DNA of 64,000 nucleotides from Malaciobacter marinus. Lineage in GTDB: Bacteria; Campylobacterota; Campylobacteria; Campylobacterales; Arcobacteraceae. The translations under genes and the position numbers were made by a program. This document shows, piece after piece, positions 54,460 through 62,144 of this stretch. The stretch is from the NCBI RefSeq assembly GCF_003544855.1, contig NZ_CP032101.1, positions 2,542,001-2,606,000 on the forward strand. The letters are read 5' to 3'. The notes under the pieces were generated by a model. The model searched no databases, had not been told where the DNA came from, and saw only the letters and a program-made list of their open reading frames with translations. Each line of letters opens with the position of its first letter. The first letter of the stretch is position 1.

Positions 54460-56637
54460 ATGAAATTCAATTTTAATTCTTTTTTGATATTTACTTTACT
54501 TTGTATTTGCTTTGTTGAATCCCATGCAAAAAATAATATATTAATTATAAGTTCATATACTAAAGGGAACACTCTAAGTGATAAGATCACTAATCCTATA
54601 TTAAAGAATTTAAATAAGAATAATATTCATTCAAATATAATTTATTTAAATTCTTTAAGAAAAAACAAAAAAAAGTATGAAGAACTAATAAAAAAGTTAT
54701 TTTTAATTGAGTTAGATACTATTAATTATGATATATTAGTTGCCATTGATGATGCTGCTTATGAATTCTTAAAAAGAAATTATAAAAAACCAAAAGAAAA
54801 TCAGAAAATAGTTTTTGTAGGGAATAAAATAAGTAATCCTGAAAATACATTTTTTGACAAAACATATGGAATTATAAAAGATGTGGATATATTAGGAAAT
54901 GTGTCTTTAATACAAAAATTTTTTCCTGATATAAAAAAAATACACATAATTAATAATAATTTAACATCTACACAAAATAGTAACTACAAAATTTTCAATA
55001 TAAATAATAAAGAAATTAAAGTTATCTTTCAATTGTATGATAATCTCAACTCTTTAAAATACAGATTTAATAAATTTAAAAAAGATGAAGCAGTTTTGTT
55101 TATTAAGTTACAAAAAGATGAAAATAATGAATTATTGCTTTTCAATCATATTAAAAAAATCTTAAATTCTTTTAAAATACCTATATTTATAACTGATACA
55201 ATATATAGTGGGCAAAGTCCAATTGGAGGTAAACTAATTGATATAGGAAGTATAGGAGAACAGATATCTTCACTTCTTATTAAAATATTAAATAATAAAA
55301 AAATAGAAGAAAAAATTACATTTAATAAAGATTATATATATATTTTTGATTATGAAAAAGTAAAAGAATTTAATGTAAACCCTTTAATATTGCATAAACC
55401 TTTTACTTATGTAAATTCTTATTTATCAATTTTTGAAAAAGACAATATTCTAATAAATTTTGTTTTTATAATATCTCCTTTTTTATTAATAGTGATTTTT
55501 TTACTTTTATATATTCTTTTTTTTAAAATTAAAAATAAAAAAATAATCGAACAAAGGCTTAAAGTAGACAAAGTTTTATTAGATGCAATAAAGACTCCTG
55601 TTGTATGGCAAAATGACAAAGGTGAAATAATAAATTCAAATTCTGAGTTCTCAGAATTTCTAGAACTTACTTTCTTAAAAAAAACAACGCTAAAAGAATT
55701 CTTAAAAAATAATAATTTTAACTTACTATTAGAAAAATTAAGAACATATAATAAATATAAGAATAATCCTGATGAAATAGCATTAATAAGTGATAATACT
55801 TATAAAATATATTTTATTAATGAAACTGAATATTATGAAGGTATATTTAACACAAAAGGTAAATTTACAGTTTTTGCTGATATAACAAAAGAGAGGCTAA
55901 CATTAGAAGAGAAAATAAAGAATCAAGAGTTTATGATACAACAATCAAAGTTAGCAGAGATAGGAGAGATATTTTCATCAATTGCGCACCAATGGAAGAC
56001 ACCACTTTTAGAGATAACAACAATAGCACAAGAACAAATATATTCAACAGATAAAAAGATAATAGATGAAGAGAATAATGCATTTGTAAATGATATCATG
56101 GTACAAGTTAGATATATGGGTGAAACAATAAGTGATTTTCAAAACTTTATAATGCCCTCAACAAGAAAAGTCACATTTAATATATCAGAAGCAGTTACAA
56201 AGATGTTAGAAATAATAAATCATAATATAAAATATAATTATATAAAGACAAATGTACAAGTACAAGAAGATGCAAATTTAAATATTTTAGGTTATAAAAA
56301 TGAACTTATGCAAATACTGTTAAATATAGTAAATAATGCAAAAGATTCAATAGTAAAAAGAAGAAAAGAGAAAAGAATAAAAGAAGGAATAATAAATATA
56401 GATATAAAAAATATCCAAAATGATGTATTAATTCAAATAGAAGATAATGGTGGAGGAATACCAAAAGAACATATTAATAATATATTTAAACCTTACTATA
56501 CAACAAAGGAGAGTGGACATGGTATAGGGTTATATATGGCAAAACTTATAATTGAAGATAAAATGGATGGCACAATTGAAGTTGAAAATACTAATAATGG
56601 AGCTATGTTTAGTATTAAGTTAAAAACAATTTATTAA
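54460..56637 (+). CDS. Sensor histidine kinase with fused periplasmic substrate-binding domain
   Basis: 725 residues: a signal peptide (about 1-23), a two-lobed periplasmic domain (about 25-320) resembling the ABC_sub_bind/TrpX family (NILIISSYTKGNTLSDKITNPIL, then VFVGNKISNPENTFFDKTYGI), a TM (about 330-356), a PAS-like domain (about 365-475), a dimerisation box with H510 in SSIAHQWKTPLLEIT, and an HATPase domain (NIVNNAKDSI, IEDNGGGIPKEH, SGHGIGLYMAK). It probably senses a small ligand directly. It lies upstream of the carrier/amidohydrolase module, which it may control, but no response regulator gene is adjacent. Confidence 0.88.
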   Translation: MKFNFNSFLIFTLLCICFVESHAKNNILIISSYTKGNTLSDKITNPILKNLNKNNIHSNIIYLNSLRKNKKKYEELIKKLFLIELDTINYDILVAIDDAAYEFLKRNYKKPKENQKIVFVGNKISNPENTFFDKTYGIIKDVDILGNVSLIQKFFPDIKKIHIINNNLTSTQNSNYKIFNINNKEIKVIFQLYDNLNSLKYRFNKFKKDEAVLFIKLQKDENNELLLFNHIKKILNSFKIPIFITDTIYSGQSPIGGKLIDIGSIGEQISSLLIKILNNKKIEEKITFNKDYIYIFDYEKVKEFNVNPLILHKPFTYVNSYLSIFEKDNILINFVFIISPFLLIVIFLLLYILFFKIKNKKIIEQRLKVDKVLLDAIKTPVVWQNDKGEIINSNSEFSEFLELTFLKKTTLKEFLKNNNFNLLLEKLRTYNKYKNNPDEIALISDNTYKIYFINETEYYEGIFNTKGKFTVFADITKERLTLEEKIKNQEFMIQQSKLAEIGEIFSSIAHQWKTPLLEITTIAQEQIYSTDKKIIDEENNAFVNDIMVQVRYMGETISDFQNFIMPSTRKVTFNISEAVTKMLEIINHNIKYNYIKTNVQVQEDANLNILGYKNELMQILLNIVNNAKDSIVKRRKEKRIKEGIINIDIKNIQNDVLIQIEDNGGGIPKEHINNIFKPYYTTKESGHGIGLYMAKLIIEDKMDGTIEVENTNNGAMFSIKLKTIY

Positions 56638-56693
56638 AAAAATAATTAATTCTAATATTATCTTTTATAAAGAGTTTTCTAATAATATTTAAA

Positions 56694-56699
56694 TATAAT
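56694..56699 (+). promoter_or_regulatory. Putative -10 box of the first DcuC-like gene
   Basis: AAATATAATATG: TATAAT 20 bases before the ATG at 56720. A five-codon ATG...TAA mini-frame (56700-56717) lies directly between box and start. Confidence 0.5.
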
Positions 56700-56719
56700 A
56701 TGAGAAAAGTAAAATAACA

Positions 56720-57988
56720 ATGGAAATATTTAAAATTTTATTAGCTTTAATGACTAGTGTCGCAGTTGTTTACTTTTTAGTAAAAAAGTATGATACTAAA
56801 CTAGTTTTACTAGTTGCTGGTGTTTTTATGGCATTAGTTGCGTTAGAGCCAATGACAGCATTTAATGCATTTGCAAATAGAATGGCTACAAATGGACTCA
56901 TTCAAGCAATATGTTCTGTTTTAGGTTTTGCCGCAGTTGTGAAAATTACAGGTTGTGATAAACATATGATTAATATGTTAGCAGGTATTTTAAAAAGAAC
57001 AGGTATTTTCTTAGTTCCTGTAGCTACACTTTTAACTTTTACAATTAATATTGCTGTTCCCTCTGCTTCTGGTTGTGCTGCAGCTATTGGAGCTATTTTT
57101 ATTCCTTTATTAATCCACTCTGGCGTAAGTCCAGTTATGGCTGCAGCAGCAGTTTTTAGTGGAACTTATGGAAGTATATTAAGTCCTGGATTATCTCATA
57201 ATATATTCGTAGCAAAATTAGCAAATATACCAGTGTTAGAAGTAATTAATGCACATAAAATGGCAACAATATCAAGTATTGTTGTAGCTGCAATTACATT
57301 AGGTATAGTAGCTATATATTTAAAAGAACATAAAGGGTATGTAAGTACAGATGAAGATTTTAAAGTAGATACAGAGTTTAAAGTAAATCCAATATTTGCA
57401 TTAGTAAATATAGTACCTCTTGTAATATTAATATTAGGATTTACAGGAGCTGTACCTGCATTAAAAATGGGTGTTGCTCAAGCTATGTTAATTGGTGCAT
57501 TTATAGCTGTGATAATTACAAGAACAAGCCCTTCAGAAGTTTCTAAAAAATTCTTTGATGGGATGGGTGGAGCATATGCAAATATTTTAGGTATTATCAT
57601 TACTGCTACTGTTTTTGTTTCTGGTCTTAAAGCTTTAGGATTAATAGATATATTCATTGATATTATTATCTCTAATCCAAGCTTAGCAGGAATTGGTGCA
57701 ACTCTTGGGCCTTTTTTTCTATCCATAATGACAGGTTCTGGAGATGCTGCTTCTTTTACTTTTAATGAAATTATTACTTTTCATGCAAACACTTTTGGTA
57801 TGAGTATTGAAAATATGGGTTCTTTAATTGTTCTAAGTGGTGCAATTGGTAGAACAATGTCACCATTAGCAGGAGCAGCTATTATATGTGCAGGCTTTGC
57901 AAAAGTTTCTACAATTGATGTTGTTAAAAGAACATCTTTTGGAATGGTCCTAGCTTTAATTACCGTTTATATTATATTAGCTATATAA
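56720..57988 (+). CDS. DcuC-family anaerobic C4-dicarboxylate-type carrier, copy 1
   Basis: 422 residues with about 11-12 hydrophobic helices. Family features include GCDKHMINMLAGILKRTGIFLVP, NIAVPSASGCAAAIGAIFIPLL and FSGTYGSILSPGLSHN. The DcuC family moves C4-dicarboxylates such as fumarate, malate, succinate and aspartate, but neighbours suggest an amide or amino-acid derivative as cargo (inference). A second copy at 59571 is highly similar, identical over a 302-bp block. Its substrate-loop residues differ slightly (SPGLSHNIF here, NPGLSHNPF in copy 2), so the two may differ in specificity. Confidence 0.85.
   Translation: MEIFKILLALMTSVAVVYFLVKKYDTKLVLLVAGVFMALVALEPMTAFNAFANRMATNGLIQAICSVLGFAAVVKITGCDKHMINMLAGILKRTGIFLVPVATLLTFTINIAVPSASGCAAAIGAIFIPLLIHSGVSPVMAAAAVFSGTYGSILSPGLSHNIFVAKLANIPVLEVINAHKMATISSIVVAAITLGIVAIYLKEHKGYVSTDEDFKVDTEFKVNPIFALVNIVPLVILILGFTGAVPALKMGVAQAMLIGAFIAVIITRTSPSEVSKKFFDGMGGAYANILGIIITATVFVSGLKALGLIDIFIDIIISNPSLAGIGATLGPFFLSIMTGSGDAASFTFNEIITFHANTFGMSIENMGSLIVLSGAIGRTMSPLAGAAIICAGFAKVSTIDVVKRTSFGMVLALITVYIILAI
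57338..57639 (+). repeat. 302-bp direct repeat inside DcuC-like gene, copy 1
   Basis: This segment is identical base for base to 60189-60490 (offset 2851). The identity breaks sharply at both ends: one base before (GGG versus GGA), and immediately after AAAGCTTTAGG. Shorter near-identical blocks occur elsewhere in the two genes. Confidence 0.95.
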
Positions 57989-58008
57989 AAAGTCACTTTT
58001 AGTTCACT
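57988..58008 (+). promoter_or_regulatory. Direct-repeat operator-like motif, copy A
   Basis: AGTCACTTTTAGTTCACT at 57991-58008, preceded by AAA. It consists of two TCAC units 11 bp apart, in the form AGTCAC-N6-TTCACT. With its flank it matches 59457-59477 at 20 of 21 positions. A -10-like TAAAAT (58018-58023) follows and leads to the amidohydrolase gene at 58058, so the motif would cover the -35 region. Confidence 0.65.
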
Positions 58009-58057
58009 CTGAGCGGTTAAAATTTTTTTAATACTATATTATATTAAGGAGTATCAA

Positions 58058-59371
58058 ATGAGCAATATTCATGAAGAGGTTAAAGTTCTTGAAAAAGAGC
58101 TTGTTGAAACAAGAAGATTTTTCCATTCTCACCCAGAAACAGGTTGGCTTACTTTTTTTACTACAGCTACTATTATAGATAAGTTAAAAAAATTAGGATA
58201 TGATTTAAAGATGGCAGATGAAATTGTATCTGTGCAACACCAACTTGGTCTTGGAAATAAAGAGCAAATTGAGCAAGCAAAAAAAAGAGCTAAGAGCTTA
58301 TTAAATGATGATTTACATCACTTAGTAGATGAAATGAAAGATGGTCTAACTGGTGTTGTTGCTTCAATTGATACAAATATAGAAGGTCCAACTACAGCTT
58401 TTAGATTTGACATTGATGGTGTTGATGTAACAGAAAGCAAAGATGATACACATATTCCATTTAAAGAAGGGTTCTCTTCAGATATTGAAGGAATTACTCA
58501 TGCTTGTGGACATGATGGACATACTACTATTGGTTTAGGCCTTGCAAAACTTATTAGTGAAAATAAAGATAAATTTAAAGGAAAATTTATTTTTATATTT
58601 CAACCAGGAGAAGAGGGTTGTAGAGGTGCAGTAGGAATGGAACCTACAGGAATTTTAAATGATGTTGATTATCTTATTGGAGCTCATATTGGTTTCCAAG
58701 CAAAAGAAAATAAAGGTATTATTTGTGGAATAAATAAATTTTTATCAACTTCAAAATTTGATGTTTATTTTACAGGGACATCTGCTCATGCAGCAGGAGC
58801 ACCTCAAGAAGGTTGCAATGCATTACTTGCTGCTAGTGAAGCTGCAATTCAAATGCATGCAATTACAAGACATGCTGATGGAGTAACAAGAATCAATGTT
58901 GGAGTCTTAAAAGCAGGAGAAGGAAGAAATGTAATTGCCCCTAATGCATTTATGGCATGCGAAACAAGAGGTGTAACTACTGAGTTAAATAATTTTATGA
59001 AACAAAAATGTATTGATATTTTAGAAGGTGTTTCAAAAATACATTCAGTTAAATACAAATTAGTTGAAACTGGTGGTACAGCTGGAGGTGATAGTAGTAA
59101 AGAAATTACAAAATTATTTAAAGAAGCTGCTTTAGAATCACCTTTTATTGAAGATGACTTAATTGTAGAAGAGTTTGATTTTGGAGCTTGTGAAGATTTT
59201 GCACACTTTATGAGAACTGTACAAAAAAATGGAGGAGAAAGTGGTTATGCAATGATTGGAACAAAATTAGCAGCTGGACACCACAATGAAGCTTTTGATT
59301 TTGATGAAAACTGCCTTGTATCTGGACTTGATATATTCTACAGATTAGCTTTTAAATTAAATAGAAAATAA
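58058..59371 (+). CDS. M20-family amidohydrolase (AbgA-like)
   Basis: A 437-residue zinc amidohydrolase of the M20D / aminobenzoyl-glutamate utilisation type: FHSHPETGW near the N-terminus, an inserted helical segment (about 60-105), metal ligands in THACGHDGHTTIG and FQPGEEGCRGA, GAHIG, and the C-terminal AGHHNEAFDFDE. It would cleave an N-acyl or N-aroyl amino acid such as p-aminobenzoyl-glutamate or indole-conjugated amino acids; the substrate is unproven. A strong AAGGAG site precedes the ATG. It alternates with DcuC-like carriers, suggesting uptake followed by hydrolysis. Confidence 0.88.
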   Translation: MSNIHEEVKVLEKELVETRRFFHSHPETGWLTFFTTATIIDKLKKLGYDLKMADEIVSVQHQLGLGNKEQIEQAKKRAKSLLNDDLHHLVDEMKDGLTGVVASIDTNIEGPTTAFRFDIDGVDVTESKDDTHIPFKEGFSSDIEGITHACGHDGHTTIGLGLAKLISENKDKFKGKFIFIFQPGEEGCRGAVGMEPTGILNDVDYLIGAHIGFQAKENKGIICGINKFLSTSKFDVYFTGTSAHAAGAPQEGCNALLAASEAAIQMHAITRHADGVTRINVGVLKAGEGRNVIAPNAFMACETRGVTTELNNFMKQKCIDILEGVSKIHSVKYKLVETGGTAGGDSSKEITKLFKEAALESPFIEDDLIVEEFDFGACEDFAHFMRTVQKNGGESGYAMIGTKLAAGHHNEAFDFDENCLVSGLDIFYRLAFKLNRK

Positions 59372-59376
59372 TAAAA

Positions 59377-59400
59377 AGGAGGCAAATTTATTTGCCTCTT
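59377..59400 (+). terminator. Intrinsic terminator after the AbgA-like gene
   Basis: GAGGCAAA / TTTGCCTC with a 4-nt loop, extended by A-T and G-T pairs, just past the stop codon. It separates this gene from the second carrier gene. Confidence 0.8.
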
Positions 59401-59456
59401 ATACTATTAATGTATCCTAACTAAAATTAACTAGTTAAACAATATCTTAAAACTTT

Positions 59457-59477
59457 AAAAGTCACGTTTAGTTCACT
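59457..59477 (+). promoter_or_regulatory. Direct-repeat operator-like motif, copy B
   Basis: AGTCACGTTTAGTTCACT at 59460-59477 with an AAA flank: the same AGTCAC-N6-TTCACT pattern as copy A. It ends 7 bases before a TATAAT (59485-59490), so it would overlie the -35 region of the second DcuC-like gene. Confidence 0.65.
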
Positions 59478-59484
59478 TTAAAAC

Positions 59485-59490
59485 TATAAT
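59485..59490 (+). promoter_or_regulatory. Putative -10 box of the second DcuC-like gene
   Basis: ACTATAAT, 80 bases before the ATG at 59571. The predicted leader of about 75 nt contains an AGGGAG without a start codon and an A6GTT-AACT6 inverted repeat (59512-59530). The true ribosome-binding site is AAGGA shortly before the ATG. Confidence 0.5.
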
Positions 59491-59570
59491 ATTTTATAAA
59501 AGGGAGTTAATAAAAAAGTTTAACTTTTTTTTAAGTCTACATTTGTAGAAAAAAAATCAAGGATACATTC

Positions 59571-60842
59571 ATGGAAACTTTAAAAATTCTAATCGCCATT
59601 GCGACAATTATTGCAGTAGTATATTTTTTAATAAAAAAATATGATACTAAATTAGTTTTATTAGTTGCTGGTGTTTTTATGGCATTAGTTGCATTAGAGC
59701 CAATGACAGCATTTGATGCATTTGCAAAAAGAATGACAACGGGTGGTCTCATTCAAGCAATATGTTCTGTTTTAGGTTTTGCAGCAGTTATGAAAATTAC
59801 AGGTTGTGATAAACATATGATTAATATGTTAGCAGGTGTTTTAAAAAGAACAGGTATTTTCTTAGTTCCTGTAGCTACACTTTTAACTTTTTCAATCAAT
59901 ATTGCCTTACCTTCTGCTGCTGGATGTGCTGCAGCTGTTGGTTCAATCTTCATTCCTTTACTAATTTATTCTGGTGTAAGACCAGTTATGGCTGCAGCAG
60001 CAGTTTTTAGTGGAACTTATGGAAGTATGCTAAATCCAGGTTTATCACATAACCCTTTTGTAGCAAAATTAGCAAATGTTCCAGTATTAGAAGTAATTAA
60101 TGCTCATAAAATGGCAACAATATCAAGTATTGTTGTAGCTGCAATTACTTTAGCAATAGTAGCTATATATTTAAAAGAACATAAAGGATATGTAAGTACA
60201 GATGAAGATTTTAAAGTAGATACAGAGTTTAAAGTAAATCCAATATTTGCATTAGTAAATATAGTACCTCTTGTAATATTAATATTAGGATTTACAGGAG
60301 CTGTACCTGCATTAAAAATGGGTGTTGCTCAAGCTATGTTAATTGGTGCATTTATAGCTGTGATAATTACAAGAACAAGCCCTTCAGAAGTTTCTAAAAA
60401 ATTCTTTGATGGGATGGGTGGAGCATATGCAAATATTTTAGGTATTATCATTACTGCTACTGTTTTTGTTTCTGGTCTTAAAGCTTTAGGTGCTGTTGAT
60501 GCATTTATTCAAATCTTAATCAATAATCCGAGTTTAGCAGGAATTGGGGCAACGGTTGGTCCATTTTTACTTGCAATTGTTGTAGGTTCAGGAGATGCTG
60601 CAGCATTTGCATTTAATGAAGTTGTAACACCTCATGCTGAAAGTTTAGGAATGAGTATAGAAAATATGGGTTCTCTTGCTGCATTAAGTGGAGCAATCGG
60701 TAGAACAATGTCACCATTAGCAGGAGCAGCTATTGTATGTGCAGGCTTTGCAAAAGTTTCTACTATTGATGTTGTTAAAAGAACATCTTTAGGAATGATC
60801 TTAGCTTTAATTACAGCATATGTTGTACTTGTTGTTATGTAA
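59571..60842 (+). CDS. DcuC-family anaerobic C4-dicarboxylate-type carrier, copy 2
   Basis: 423 residues, paralogue of the gene at 56720 with the same helices and family motifs (SINIALPSAAGCAAAVGSIFIPLL, SGTYGSMLNPGLSHNPF). The middle third is identical to copy 1 at both DNA and protein level. The ends diverge: after ALKALG, copy 1 continues LIDIFIDIIISN while this copy has AVDAFIQILINN. It is followed after 15 bases by the second amidohydrolase, so the two are very likely co-transcribed from the promoter at 59485. Confidence 0.85.
   Translation: METLKILIAIATIIAVVYFLIKKYDTKLVLLVAGVFMALVALEPMTAFDAFAKRMTTGGLIQAICSVLGFAAVMKITGCDKHMINMLAGVLKRTGIFLVPVATLLTFSINIALPSAAGCAAAVGSIFIPLLIYSGVRPVMAAAAVFSGTYGSMLNPGLSHNPFVAKLANVPVLEVINAHKMATISSIVVAAITLAIVAIYLKEHKGYVSTDEDFKVDTEFKVNPIFALVNIVPLVILILGFTGAVPALKMGVAQAMLIGAFIAVIITRTSPSEVSKKFFDGMGGAYANILGIIITATVFVSGLKALGAVDAFIQILINNPSLAGIGATVGPFLLAIVVGSGDAAAFAFNEVVTPHAESLGMSIENMGSLAALSGAIGRTMSPLAGAAIVCAGFAKVSTIDVVKRTSLGMILALITAYVVLVVM
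60189..60490 (+). repeat. 302-bp direct repeat inside DcuC-like gene, copy 2
   Basis: Identical to 57338-57639. Recombination between the two copies would remove or duplicate a 2851-bp unit holding the AbgA-like gene and yield one hybrid carrier gene. Confidence 0.95.
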
Positions 60843-60857
60843 TAAATAGGAAAAAGT

Positions 60858-62099
60858 ATGTTAATTAATGAACAAAGATTAAAGTCTGAACTTGCTGAAA
60901 TAAGTGAGTTTGGTAAATTAGATGGTGGAGGAATTACAAGGCTTGCATTTTCTATTGAAGAAAAAAATGCTAGAGAGTATTTAAAAAAACTAATGCTTGA
61001 AATTGATTTAAAGATAGAAGAAGATGCAATAGGAAATATCTATGCAACATTAACAGGTTCTGAAAATTTAGAACCTGTTATTTCTGGTTCACACTTAGAC
61101 AGTGTTCCTCTTGGTGGATGCTATGATGGAACACTGGGTGTTATGTGTGCACTTGAAGCAATTAGAACTATTAAAGAAAATGATTGTAAACATCTAAGAC
61201 CAATTCAGTTAATTGTTTTTTCATGTGAAGAATCAAGTAGATTTAATATGGCTACTTTAGGTAGTAAAGTTATAACTGGAAAATTAAATCTTGATGATTT
61301 AAAAAGATTAAAAGATAAAACAGGTATTTCAGTTTATGATGCAGCTAAAGATTTTGGTTGTAGTGTAGATGAACTTAATAAAGCTGTTTTAGAAGAAAAT
61401 ACAATGCATTCATATATTGAGTTACATATAGAACAAGGTCCAGTTCTTGAAAATCATCAAATTCCAGTAGGTATTGTTACAGGAATTGCTTCACCTATTA
61501 GATATGAATTAGTTATTAAAGGAAGAGCAGACCACTCAGGAGCAACTCCTATGAGTATGAGAAAAGATGCTCTTGTTACAGCAAGTAAAATTATTATTGG
61601 TGTTCAAGATATTGCACAAAATAAAGGTAGTGATACAGTAGTAGCTACTATTGGTTATGCAAATGCAGTTCCTGGGGTATTAAATGTAATTCCAGGAGAA
61701 GTTAAACTTGGCATTGATATTAGAGATATTGATAAAGACTCATTATTTGAAGTTGATAAATTAGTAAATGAATTAATAAAAGATGTTATTACAGAAGATG
61801 GATTAACTTATGAACTAACACAACTATGTAAGGATACTCCAACAAAACTTGATGATAAAATAGTACAACTATTAGAAAATGAAGCAAATAAATTATCTAT
61901 AAAATCTTTAAGAATGCCTAGTGGTGCTGGACATGATGCAATGCATATGCCTAAAGTATCAAAATATACTGGTATGATATTTGTTCCATGTAAAGAGGGA
62001 ATAAGTCATAATGTAAAAGAAGAGATAAATTTAGAAGATATTTATCAAGCTACAAATGTTCTTGCAAACTCTTTATTAAGTCTTGCAAATGAGAAATAA
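60858..62099 (+). CDS. M20-family hydrolase, N-carbamoyl-amino acid / allantoate amidohydrolase type
   Basis: 413-residue zinc hydrolase of the M20C / AllC-type group: GSHLDSVPLGGCYDGTLGVM (His and Asp ligands), SCEESSRFNMATLGSK, ELHIEQGPVLE, RADHSGATPM and SGAGHDAMHMPK. These motifs mark enzymes that hydrolyse N-carbamoyl-L-amino acids, ureidoglycine or allantoate. The natural substrate cannot be read from sequence. It is paired with the second DcuC-like carrier, mirroring the carrier-amidohydrolase order upstream, and ends at a terminator facing pyrC. Confidence 0.88.
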   Translation: MLINEQRLKSELAEISEFGKLDGGGITRLAFSIEEKNAREYLKKLMLEIDLKIEEDAIGNIYATLTGSENLEPVISGSHLDSVPLGGCYDGTLGVMCALEAIRTIKENDCKHLRPIQLIVFSCEESSRFNMATLGSKVITGKLNLDDLKRLKDKTGISVYDAAKDFGCSVDELNKAVLEENTMHSYIELHIEQGPVLENHQIPVGIVTGIASPIRYELVIKGRADHSGATPMSMRKDALVTASKIIIGVQDIAQNKGSDTVVATIGYANAVPGVLNVIPGEVKLGIDIRDIDKDSLFEVDKLVNELIKDVITEDGLTYELTQLCKDTPTKLDDKIVQLLENEANKLSIKSLRMPSGAGHDAMHMPKVSKYTGMIFVPCKEGISHNVKEEINLEDIYQATNVLANSLLSLANEK

Positions 62100-62109
62100 T
62101 AGTTAGTTA

Positions 62110-62144
62110 AATTAAAAGTAACAGATTAACTGTTACTTTTAATT
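62110..62144. terminator. Bidirectional terminator between the hydrolase gene and pyrC
   Basis: A perfect 15-bp inverted repeat (AATTAAAAGTAACAG and its complement) with a 5-nt loop. It reaches into the pyrC stop codon on the minus strand and is followed by T-rich sequence both ways. Confidence 0.85.

Noticed and set aside
56700-56717. Five-codon mini-ORF before the first DcuC-like gene as a leader peptide
   Set aside because: It begins on the last base next to the -10 box, so the ATG is probably not transcribed or lies at the extreme 5' end; there is no codon bias suggesting attenuation.
59371-59570. Remnant of a mobile element between the duplicated carrier genes
   Set aside because: No transposase fragment or terminal inverted repeats are visible; the gap is explained by a terminator, the repeat motif, a promoter and a leader.
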